From Augochlora pura (Eukaryota > Arthropoda > Insecta > Hymenoptera > Halictidae), in NCBI RefSeq assembly GCF_028453695.1, contig NC_135775.1, positions 6,340,046 to 6,404,045 on the forward strand: 64,000 bases of DNA, given 5' to 3'. Under the pieces are notes generated by a model that was not told the DNA's origin, did no database searches, and saw only the letters and a list, made by a program, of their open reading frames with translations. Position numbers and translations under genes: made by a program. Positions 1 to 10,319 of this stretch are shown one piece after another. Position 1 is the first letter of the stretch. Each line of letters starts with the position of its first letter.

Positions 1-454
1 CTGAGCGACACCACTTACGAAAAAAATTGTTACAAATCTTACGTACCCAGAGATAAATAATTTATCAATTTTTTTCGATCGTAGTGATCTATGAGTTGAG
101 GGCAATATCGAATAGAAAAATTTTGAAACGTAAAAATTTATTTACAAATGTTTTAGAATACTTTAATTTTATTCTCTTAATTATATGACTATAGAATAAA
201 TTAATTATTAAAACTGATTTAGTTAACTTCGTTTATTTCAACTTTATCTTCATTTTTATAGATGTTATTATGAATAAAAAGATATATATGTATAGCTTAA
301 TGGTATTTCAAACTCATTTCAAACTCTTATCGTTGGTTTTGTCTTACTTTTGTCTTCTTGGTTTTTATATTAATATATAAAAAGTTTGTACTTCCTTCTT
401 TCAACAAACACACTCATTCAACATCATTCAATATGAAAGGATGGTAATATATTT

Positions 455-460
455 TTTATT
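455..460 (-). terminator. Candidate VRK1 polyadenylation signal
   Basis: AATAAA on the minus strand lies about 85 bases beyond the VRK1 stop codon, the first good hexamer downstream. The rest of 1-544 is AT-rich with nothing recognisable. Confidence 0.45.
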
Positions 461-544
461 GTAATCTTACACCCTATAATCGGCACGTAAACGTGAATTT
501 TATATTATTTTAACTTGTATTAAATGAAATACAATTTGCTACCT

Positions 545-3228
545 TTAGGTGTTCAAACTGTCGCCCTGATCATTCACCTTTAATCTTTTCTTGTTTACAG
601 ATTTAGAATTACTTTTCTTTGTCTTTTTTGTTGTTTTCATAGGTAATTCTTCGTCAGAGTCATCTTCATTTCTTTCCTGATAATTCACCCTTGCTGTTCT
701 TCCGCGTACGGTATCAGAATTAGTTTTATTTGTTCTTTTAACTGTTTTCGTAAACATATCTTCATCAGAATCATCCTCATTTTCTTCCAGATAATTTGCC
801 TTTGCAAATCTCCCGCTTACGATAGGGGATTTAGTTTTCTGTGTTCCTTTAACTGTTTTCGTAAATAAGTCTTCATCAGATTCATTCTCATTTTCATTCT
901 GATAATTCACCTCTGCTGTTCTCTGTGGGGAATTAATTGTCTTTGTCTTTTTAGCTGTTTTCTTAGATAAGACTTCATCAGAGTCATCTTCGTTTTCATC
1001 CTGATAATTCACCTTTGCTGTTCTCCCGCTTGCGGTAGGAGAATTAATTTTCTTTGTCTTTTTAGCTGTTTTCTTAGATAAGACTTCATCAGAGTCATCT
1101 TCATTTTCATCCTGATAATTCACCTTTGCCGCTCTCCCGCTTATGGAAGGAGAATTAGTTTTTTTCGTTCTTTTAATTGTTTTCTTAGGTAAGACTTCAT
1201 CAGATTCATCCTCATTTTCATCCTGATAATTCACTTTTGCTGTTCTCCCACTTAAGGTTTTAGAATCAGTTTTCTTCCCTTTTTTAATTATTTTTATACG
1301 AAACTCTTCATCAGATTCGTTATCATTTTCAGCCTGATCATTTTCTACTTTTTCGTTTATGGAATCAGAGTTAGTTTTCTTCGTTCTTCTAACTATTCTT
1401 ATTCGCGATTCTTCATCGGATTCTACTTCAATATATATTGGCTTTTTTGTTCGCGGCGATTTTCGATTATTGTCTGTAGTTAGCTTTTTTGATTTCGATG
1501 GAGTAGTAGATTTTAAAGCCTCGCGTTTACGTGGACTACTTTCAAATTCTAATTTTCCATCCGGTTTATGCGATAATTGCTTTAAGCCCTCTGTTAATAT
1601 CTGCTTAAATTTGTCATAATTTGGAACATCATTGAACTTCATACTTGCTAACTCGGACATATATCTAACTATAGTATTTGGAACAGCTCCACTGAATGTT
1701 TTCTTCAAAAACTCTGACATATTTTCAAATGCATTTTCCTTCTGCTTTTGCACTATAACTGGACTTGACAAGTCTTTCTCCCATAGGAGAGACTTGTTTA
1801 ACCATTGAATCATATTGTAACCCAAAATTTCAAAATCACCACGCATTGTTGACACTGAAATGAAAAACGAGTGCTTTAACACCTAGAAGTAAGTAATGCA
1901 CATTTTAAAAATTAATTTGTGATTATTATTACCTCCCATGTGACCATCTCGACTAACATATTCAATGGTTCCATTATGAGCTTTTTTTGGATCTAGTTCA
2001 TATTTATCTTTTGTTGTGATACGGGATGCCAAACCAAAATCTACCAAATAAACTTGATCTGGTGACTTCAGATCCAACAGTAAGTTTGCCCCTTTTATGT
2101 CTCCATGTATATAGTTTCTGGAGTGAATGTATTCTAATACATTTATCTAAAAACCCAAACATTTTCTTTCAATATTAGTTACATTACAGAAGTGAAATCA
2201 AAACAACTTGTAACTTTCTTACTATTTGTATAGCTACTTTGTACACTGTATGTTCTGGAAACTCTTTGTTATTTTGTTCAAACAACTTCCACAAATCCGT
2301 ACCATATCGTTCCAATACTATGAATCTGTACTTTGTACTTTTGTATTCATGACTTCCAGAGCCAAGAAATGGAGGCATACCAAGTCTTGAAAGTTTCTTC
2401 TTCTTTTTCCAAGCATTAACTAAAATAAATGTAATTTTTCTTGTCGTAACGTCTGCATAATTATTTATTTGAACATGTATAAATAATGTTTTGGAAATAA
2501 TACGATAACTATACAGTAGTGCAATAAGATTTTCCCTCCTTTCTCTCATAACATTATTTTGTATTAATACACAGAATAATTCTTCTGTTTCTAAGATTTC
2601 TAGCAAAAGTAAATTGTGTGAGTAAATATGCTATTGGAATACTTACTCTCATCAGGTTTGGCATTTCTCAAATAAAAATGCATTTCCACGAACAATGGTC
2701 CATTCCCATGTGGTTCCTATAAAATCAAAGATATAATGGATTTCTATATTAAAGAACAAGTCCAAAATATAAAATAACATTTCATTTTAAATTTATTTCT
2801 TGAAACAATTTACTACAAAAATTTGATACATGTATAGTCTATAAAGTTTCAACTGTGTACTATGTACAAATGAACTATGAAATGTTTTATTTGTAATTGC
2901 TACTTACAATTTTAATTACATTTGGATAATCCTTTGGAGTTTTCCCATTGTAAGAAGCAGCTGTAACCAATAATTGATTTATTAGACTAATTTGAAAATG
3001 ACATAGAAAACAAAATAAAATATTATTTACAACAGCTGTTGCAAGTTTCCATTACAGTGAGTACTTACCACAATAAATTTCGCCAAATCCTCCAATACCA
3101 ATCGATTTGCCAAGAATCCATTGATTGTCTTTTAAATCTTTGACTATCTCACCAGGCGATATTGGATCTGGTAATTTATATCCATTTGCTCCTTTTCTTT
3201 TTGGCGCTTTTCTTACTTTGCCCGCCAT
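545..3228 (-). CDS. VRK1: VRK1-type Ser/Thr kinase with long repeat tail
   Basis: Vaccinia-related-kinase family member (fly ballchen); family members phosphorylate nuclear substrates such as BAF and histones. Coding exons on the minus strand are 3228-3069, 2960-2908, 2716-2647, 2419-2223, 2146-1933 and 1854-545; phases agree and give 667 residues. The start MAGKVRKAPKRKGANGYKLP is the canonical VRK N-terminus. Visible kinase features: glycine loop GIGGFGE (about residues 44-50), ATP lysine in NVIKI (K70), catalytic loop HGDIK (D176), DFG (about 196-198), then the VRK-specific segment RGDFEILGYNMIQWL in the last exon. After about residue 335 the protein becomes a charged Lys/Ser/Asp-rich tail of tandem repeats. 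Human VRK1 has about 396 residues, so the extra length is almost all tail. The DFG replaces the DYG of human VRK1. VRK2 is unlikely because there is no C-terminal membrane anchor. Gene identity is certain from the domain; small exon-boundary errors are possible. Confidence 0.94.
590..1430 (-). repeat. Coding minisatellite in the VRK1 tail
   Basis: Inside the last VRK1 exon about eight units of ~108 bp (36 residues) follow one another in frame. The best-conserved units share the core GRTAKVNYQDENEDDSDE followed by a Lys/Thr-rich half (KKTAKKTKKxNSP). The two central units differ at few positions, which indicates recent duplication; the outer ones are diverged. Each unit alternates an acidic patch (SDE-rich, casein-kinase-2-like sites) with a basic patch resembling a nuclear localisation signal. 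The units are not a named domain that I recognise. Confidence 0.9.
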
Positions 3229-4028
3229 ATCAATAGGTTATCAATATAATAATGCTTATAACTCGTATAAAAATGAATGTTAACTTAATCACAAAACTCA
3301 GACGTATAACTATAATTACAGGTGTTTGAAGCTTATATTTTAACGTATAAACAAAGTCATATCTAAACAAATAACTTTAAATTAAAACCGGTGAGCAACG
3401 AACTCTTCCTTATACAACACCTCAACCGTTAATATAAAAAGATTCCAGAACAACAAAACCCAGTGCAGCCATCACATATTATGAAACTTCGTACAACGTA
3501 TAATTTAACATAATATAATACGCGTTAACAATAGTTTACACAAAAAGTAAGAACGTTACATTCTCACTGATAATTTTCATATTTCTTCAATTTGTTTAAT
3601 TAACGATATATAACAATGAATAAAAACAAAACTCGGCGTTGGTAGGCCTGATTATTTTAAACGGTTTGAAAATTTTAGATGAATATTTAAATAAACAACA
3701 AATATTGATATACCTAATCCTTTAGTAGAATGATTCACAATAAAATATCTTTGTGTTTGATTTTAGTGGAGGCTTTATTGTTCCAATTTTGAATACATAT
3801 CCCAATGAACAAATAGAGTTTTATATTTTTGAATTTTGCGCCACGTGCAACCTTTTAACCGGCACATAACACGATACGTTTGCGTAGGACGTCGGTGTTT
3901 GAATTGCTGTGTTTTTTATTCGTTATTTTTACTTAAATTACCGATTTAATCGGTTTTGTATTAAGTGATTCGTATTTCTCGAATGCCGATTAAACTGCAG
4001 TAATGTTATCTCGCGCGGTTTTGCAGAT
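3229..4028. other. AT-rich interval upstream of VRK1
   Basis: No coding exon is visible on either strand. The VRK1 start codon is at 3228, so its promoter and 5' UTR should lie here. It probably also serves the possible divergent plus-strand transcript that begins before 4029. A CACGTG E-box occurs at about 3842-3847. No clear TATA or initiator element can be assigned. Confidence 0.4.
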
Positions 4029-4192
4029 ATGTCGCGATATTTCTCATGTTATCAGCATTCGAATGTTGCGGGGCATCGGTTTTTTGCGCATTTCTTAGCA
4101 GTGGGATTTGCAAACATGGCATCGCGTTACGGAGTAGTGTTATGTCGCGGAATGTCGGAAAAGAATGATTCTCAAGAGATTTACGTTGAAAC
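4029..4192 (+). CDS. Possible 5' exon of an unknown gene, cut by the gap
   Basis: An open plus-strand frame begins at ATG 4029 and has further in-frame ATGs at 4116 (MASRYGVVLCRGMSEKNDSQ) and 4152 (MSEKNDSQEIYVET). It runs without a stop into the 100-N gap. It lies head to head with VRK1, as a first exon sharing a bidirectional promoter would. I do not recognise the sequence. The frame is short, so it could be chance. The sequence after the gap continues the antisense Pez exon and does not help. Confidence 0.22.
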
Positions 4193-4292
4193 NNNNNNNN
4201 NNNNNNNNNNNNNNNNNNNNNNNNNNNNNNNNNNNNNNNNNNNNNNNNNNNNNNNNNNNNNNNNNNNNNNNNNNNNNNNNNNNNNNNNNNNN
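4193..4292. other. Assembly gap (100 N)
   Basis: Exactly 100 Ns, the usual placeholder for a gap of unknown length. It falls where the remaining Pez exons are expected, so the true distance may be many kilobases, or the join may be wrong. Confidence 0.97.
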
Positions 4293-4322
4293 TCTAACTG
4301 GTTGCACGAGGCATATACTTAC

Positions 4323-5565
4323 AAAATACCCATTAGTTGGTCTTTCTAACGGTCGCGATTCCTGATGCTGCATGTAAAATGTATGCTGTGCTATGCACAA
4401 ACGCCACACGTACTTGGCATTGCGAGATTCGCTAAATACAAACTGCTTTGCTTCTTCACCCTCTGCCTGACACTCTATTCTGAACGTTTTCTTGTGATTT
4501 ATTACGTTGCTTATGTCTTTCCACCTATGGTAGAATAATGCGTTAGCTTTGATCAATACTTCTAATAGAATACATAAGAGATTACCTATAGAACTGTGTT
4601 GTCTGTGTACTTGGATAGACGACCATAATTCCGTTTATGGAAATTCCTAGTATCACTTCATTATTGCTATTATCCTGTGTTTAAGAGATATAAACATTTA
4701 AGAATGTCAAAAGTGCTGCATTTACAAAAGTAATGGTATACCTTGGTGGAAAATGTTTCATTGCCATATCCTTCTAATTGCATGACAGTAGATATGTACA
4801 ATTCCTCTGATGCAGCTTGTGTAACTCCAAGCAGATTTTTGTATTGGCACACAGCAGTGTGTAATTGAGACTCTAGACCACCTGGTTCTGCCTGAATAAC
4901 ATCCTAAATACAAAAAATATGAAGTTAAAATTAAGTTGGAGAATTTTTGTATCAAATAGAAAGTCTATTTAATTACTTTAGGGAATAATGTGCACTGCTG
5001 TAGGCACTCCATTGTGTGTCTCTCTGCATCATAGTTACCAAATTCTGCTTGCATTGAATAACTAGCTAAAAGAGTAGCTTGCCTAGAGTTACAAGGGAAT
5101 CTTCCTTCCAATACATCACTCTTCAGTTGCAGGTAATAATGGTACCTAAAAATAAACAATTTCAGACATAATGGTAATTATGATTGAAAAAAAGATCCAG
5201 TTCAGTAGTATTTACCTAGTCATCTCATCTTGAATAAGTTGCACATCTGTGACATAGTACATGACCCTTAAATACAGGCTAAAATTTTTTGCCTCTTTCT
5301 CGAGTTGTTTTTTTAATGGTTTGTCCATGTCTACCCATCTTGGAGATGGGGAATCATGTTGAGATATGTAGCGAAGTCCAAAGAATTCTGGCTGACCTAA
5401 ACCTAGGCGCTGGGTCACATTGTCAAGACACTCTTGGCCTAAACTGTCAATACTCAATGTGCATTCAATGGATGTGGTATCTAAAAGCTCTACACAGATC
5501 ACATACTGATTCTTCGACACCACATTGTATTGTCTACTCTTCTTTAGATGAAATTTGAATGGCAT
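4323..5565 (-). CDS. Pez: Pez (PTPN14/PTPN21-type) FERM domain, 3' part missing
   Basis: N-terminal FERM domain of the non-receptor tyrosine phosphatase Pez, a junction- and Hippo-pathway-associated protein in the animals studied. Coding exons: 5565-5216, 5145-4977, 4903-4742, 4674-4586 and 4524-4323, phases consistent, 324 residues. The start MPFKFHLKKSRQYNVVSKNQ matches the family N-terminus (basic segment plus RxYNVxSKN); an upstream in-frame extension to 5634 is possible but an acceptor-like TTTTTCAG at about 5584 suggests 5' UTR splicing there. Family hallmarks follow: LDTTSIECTLSIDSLGQECL, RYHYYLQLKSDVLEGRFPC, MQLEGYGNETF and RWKDISNVINHKKTF. The visible part ends at a consensus donor (GTAAGT at 4322). 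Nothing between the gap and VRK1 encodes the Pro-rich linker or the catalytic HCSAG-type signature. Human PTPN14 has 1187 residues, so about three quarters are not seen, most simply because they lie in the gap. Confidence 0.9.
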
Positions 5566-7139
5566 TTTAATATTTTGATTAGCTGAAAAATAATACGAAT
5601 CTTTTATGAAACTATAACGATCACTTAAATACAATTATTTTTATATGAATCACAACATCCAAGAATTAGGCATTAACTAGGTGCAACTATCCTCAGTCAG
5701 TGATTAAAAGCAGATTTTTAGAACTCGACAGTAAAAAAATCGTAACGAATAATAAAAACATTGTTATGACAGAAGAATCGACCGTGCACTATTATTATAA
5801 TCGGTCGAAAAAAGTACTGCGGCACTACGAACGAACACCGAAATGTCTTGCATTCTACGATACTTTTACTTTTAATTGAAATATATGTACATACATGCGC
5901 TGTTTATATTCCACTCTGTCGAGCATGAGAAATGTATTATTTTTCCCCGATTAACAAATCGAGGGCATTTCTAACCTCGTTTCTCACGTCATTAAGGCTG
6001 GTTGCAAGAGAAGGCGCTTCGGGTACCACCAACGAATTTTTTAAACGTTAAAATTGCAATGATAAATTTTCGTTAGAAGGAACCAAAAATAATCGAAGAA
6101 GGTAGACATTGATATACGTTTGATTATTTAATACGCATAATACACCCACGTCAAAATTCCTTAGCTCCCCACCTTTTCGAAAATGTAAAAGCCTTTGGCT
6201 GACGAGATACCGCTCTCATATGGACGTACTCCATGAAGCTAAAAATGTTTCACATATCGTAGACGAGATGGAGCTGCAAAAATGTTAATTAAAAATTTTC
6301 ACTGGCATTAATTTGCTTAAAATTCTGCACATGTTTAATGCATAGCAGATGGAGCAATGTTGCTGGAATACTTTTCAATATTGATAGAGTACTTTCTAGA
6401 CAAGGTAACATGAAAGATGTGAAGGTGTCTGGTAGTTTCTCTTGGTAAAACAGTTGCACGAATTTTATTCGATCTCCAGTAGAGGACGTACGGTGTTGTT
6501 GTTGTTAAACTTTATTTTTCATTACACAGTAATTAATGATCGAACGTTCTCTTTTTAAATAATATTGAACATATTTATTCTCTAAAAAAATGTGAAAATG
6601 TTTAAAGAATAAATATTTCCGAAAATATTCTTCGCTAAAATAATTTATTCTTTTATTGCTCAAGTAGATTATTTCTAGCAACCATCACCGTACGTATTCA
6701 TTTAGAAAAGGATAAGACGTTGTTAAACAGCAGTCATCGGTGAACTAAAATGCCTAGGCCGTTATTACCTTCACTTATATTCTTCACTTGTCGTGCCATA
6801 CTGCCATGTGCGGAATGACTAATATTCTTATCGAGGCTGATTATGCGGCATTTCATGCGAACACCTATATCTCGTCTTATCGAAAACATTAAAAATTGTT
6901 CCGATAAACTTTCGCATGCACGAAAACCGACCGATGCCTCCACACTCCGCTCCTGAATCAATTAATTGGATGAATGACCAACCGCATCAGTATTTAACAT
7001 TATAAATATATTTTATAACAATCGGTAACGTACGGCATCCGCTAACATTCGTTCTCAAATGATACAACATTCAACATCGCCGCAGATACTCTATATAGAA
7101 AATACTCTCTGTCCAACTAAACGAGAACTTGTCTTTCTT
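5566..7139. other. Pez upstream and unc79 3' flank, no gene seen
   Basis: Roughly 1.57 kb between the Pez start codon and the unc79 stop codon. It should hold the Pez promoter and 5' UTR and the unc79 3' UTR. AATAAA hexamers on the minus strand occur at about 6652-6657 and 6644-6649, near 490 bases beyond the unc79 stop, and are candidate polyadenylation signals. No further exon, tRNA or repeat array was recognised. Confidence 0.45.
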
Positions 7140-10100
7140 CTAAATCGAGTAGAACTGTAACGTGGCTGTGGAAGATTGCAGCTCGATCTGTCCCATTTTG
7201 AACTGCAGCCTGTGCAACCACCTCAAAAGCGTTGCGTTCGATTCCCGCCTGGACGGGGTGAAGCTCTCGGTGGTCATCTTGCTAGGTGGGAAGTCCCTGC
7301 AATTCTGCAGACGCATCTGCAAGTGGCCAGGTAGCTGAGAACAACAGAATTCCATGTTAGAACGTATCTTATGAATTCTTCAGAAAGGAGACAAATGGTT
7401 TCGTTAGTAGACTGTGAATCGAGCACGTAAGTTTTCAAACTTCGAACCTGAACATGATGAGAATACAAAATAGGACTCCAAAGTGGCAGCAGCTTGCTAA
7501 GCAAGATGGAGCCGCATTCCAGCAGAGCCTCCAGTAGACTCAGGAAATGTAGATTCACCATTTCAGCCAGCTAAAAATACAAATTTCGAAAAAACGAGAC
7601 AAAAGTGTTAACGTTCTCTTTATCGGCCATGACTTACCACTTTGGAGCAGCTAACCAGATGCAATATGCAAGGAGTTATTCTGCCCCAGAATTCTAGCAG
7701 CATATTCATAGTGAGATTATGGCTCTCGCTATTCGACGGATTATTCTTCGATATCTCTTCCAGGTACATAGTCCACAGCTAGGCAATTAAAGTACTCTTT
7801 ATAGAAGCGGGATCGAAATTATTCAAGGCGCTGGGATAGCTGAGTGTACCTGGCAAAGTATGAAGGCATGGAACAAGGAGGACATGTGCAAGACCGATGT
7901 CTTGGACTCCTTGGATTGTTCGGGAAATCCGGAGAATATCACTTGAACGTGATCGGCGACGTGGCAGGACACTTCTTGAGGAATTGGTTGCGCTACTGGC
8001 CACGGTGGGTTATGGTTGTGGGTGTTGTTCATGCCAGAGAACATGGCCGTGTGCGTGAGGGAGCCCAGGAGGAGCCAAGAGAGCAGTCTGATGTGCCCTA
8101 TGCAATCAACGTACTCGCGAGCTCTAAACAAACGTTAAATTTTTACTTCTCTCGTAAGTTCGTTGATTTTTAATACTGTCGAAGCTTTAAACAAAATGAT
8201 AGTTAACGGATTTGTGCTATTCACAGTTGATGCTTTTCGGAGTCCTAGAAAAATCAGACGATGCAACTGTTTGAAGATTGAGATAAACGTAACGTTGATC
8301 TCCATCGAGTAAAATGGATTTTCATTTAAGAGTTTGATTAAAATGAAAGACTGTTATTTTTCTGACTCGATTGGATAAACCGAGAGACTCTTACCCCTGC
8401 TGTAGCATTGATGGAGCAATGCTGAGCCATGGTAGATATCGAAGAACTACTCTATTTTCCCTGCTGCTGCCCTTCGTGATCTCTAACGCCACGTACTGCG
8501 CTAATCCACACTTCAGTATGCCTCCGAGAGTGTCTTCGTTCAGTCCTGCTTGCATTCCTTTGCTGTAACTCTAAGCAGCCGAATTCCATTAAAAACTAGA
8601 CACGATTTCTTCTCGGAAGTATGTTATCTTCGTCTTTACCTTCACTTTGCTGAGCGTGTGAAAGTCTGCCAAGAACTCGAGAACATCTGTCAGCTGAGTT
8701 TTCAGGGTTTCCGAAGCATTTGTATTGTAGATTGGTGATATGTCTGCCTGGATGTTGTCCAAGGCGATTGTGTTGGGTAGTGAACCTCCAATGTCCTGGA
8801 ATTGACCAATTTGATCGATAAAAAGGCGACGTAAATTTCAAATTCTATATCAGAAAGGAACAAGCCTCCATTGCACTTTCCTGAAACCTCTTCGGCAAAG
8901 ATCTTTACAATATTTGCATCGTCTTACCTGAAGAACAAAGTGTAGCAACAGCAGAAAATTAGTATCGGGTATAGTGGTCTTGAATTTAATGGCCTGAACC
9001 AGCTCGAACACTATAGTCCTCCCGAAGAAGTGTTTGTCCCTGTCTCGCGTGAAGGTTCTATGGCACAGGTGACACAGGTCTGTCAGGTAGCTGTACTTGA
9101 TCGTCGAGTTCTGTATAGCGTAGCTCAACACCTTAGCGAAGGGATCTAGCATGTTCTGCGAAAACGACCCGATGACAATCATATATCCAGGACTAGTTCT
9201 TTAATTAACCAACCTTTGATTGCTGGATCCCGGGAACCTTCAACAAAGAGATTATGGTCCTCAGTAACGGCGTGGTGTCCTCGATAGAGGACAGCATCAG
9301 TGTCAACCTTCGGAACAGGTTGTCGAACTGTGCCAACAGACCGCTCCAGGTCGTCGCACCTGGTCCTAGACCTGCCTCCAATGGTAGACAATCCAGATAG
9401 GAGGCAATGTTGTAGAGAATTACCGGAAGGCGTTCTGTTGGTAGCGACTTCTTCGCGTTTAGTGCCTGAAACGACCTGGTATTTGAGTAACGCTTCTTGC
9501 TCATCTGCCGCAGTGTAGTGCGCTTACGACGAAAGTTGCTTGACAACTAGAAATTAGTTCGTTGCCAACTACAGATTATGTGGAAACGAGGATTACCTCG
9601 AGCAGCAATTGTAAGGGAGCGATAGGGTTCAGTTCATTGAAGTCGACCAGGGCCTGGGCGACGCTCCTGAAGAACTGCATCCTTGTAGATTCTAAAGAAC
9701 GAAGAGATCATTGTCGATAGTAGAACAATCGCTACGAGATTTTAAGATTGCGAAATCTACCGTTCAAATGCGTTTGGAACATCTGTATGAATACTCCATT
9801 AGGCGCCAATTGATGAAGAACGCAGCGTAGAAATTGATGCGCCACGCTGATCGCGCCACCTGGCAGGTGCATGTTGGTCTCGCTCTGCCAGGGGTACATC
9901 GCGTTCAGAGCCACTCTGCGAACATGACAGAACCGTTTAGGGATCTCGAATACCGCGATGCGTCGTTACTAATTTAATCGTAACTCACTTTGTCACGACT
10001 CTCAAGATCTCTGGCAGAAGAGGCGCAGCTAGGGACGGTTCACGGTGAATGAACGTTCCCAGGTTGATGATACAGAGACCCAGCTCTTCATCAGAATACT

Positions 10101-10319
10101 CTTCCTTCAGCGTACCACAATCGGAGCATCTAAATAATAAAATCAGGATTATACAAAATAGATTATTGGATGTTTCTTCTCATCGATTACTAGAACTTCT
10201 GTAATTACCTCTCGTGAATGCAGTCGTCGCCAATACGAAACAGACTATGCTTCATATTAAAATCACTGCGATGAGCTTGCGAAACGACGTCATAGTTGCT
10301 CTGCAAATTTGGCCCGGGC
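7140..10319 (-). CDS. unc79: unc79 exons 36-47 (residues 2080-2787)
   Basis: Exons: 10319-10209, 10129-9989, 9915-9761, 9691-9597, 9546-9214, 9155-8928, 8795-8640, 8570-8395, 8123-7850, 7778-7638, 7570-7448, 7334-7140. This is the most conserved block: CSDCGTLKEEYSDEELGLCI, FLRCVLHQLAPNGVFIQMFQ, LTDLCHLCHRTFTRDRDKHF, TIPDTNFLLLLHFVLQ, ENRVVLRYLPWLSIAPSMLQ, HIRLLSWLLLGSLTHTAMFS, FPEQSKESKTSVLHMSSLFH and the terminal QFKMGQIELQSSTATLQFYS. The stop (TAG) is at 7140-7142. Introns are 60-270 bases. Conservation here matches the C-terminal HEAT-like region of vertebrate UNC79. Confidence 0.95.

Noticed and set aside
1359..1619. Plus-strand frame over the VRK1 tail
   Set aside because: Antisense shadow of the coding repeat.
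545..3228. VRK2 or casein kinase 1
   Set aside because: The N-terminus, the HGDIK loop and the RGDFEILGYNMIQWL segment fit VRK1; there is no C-terminal membrane anchor.
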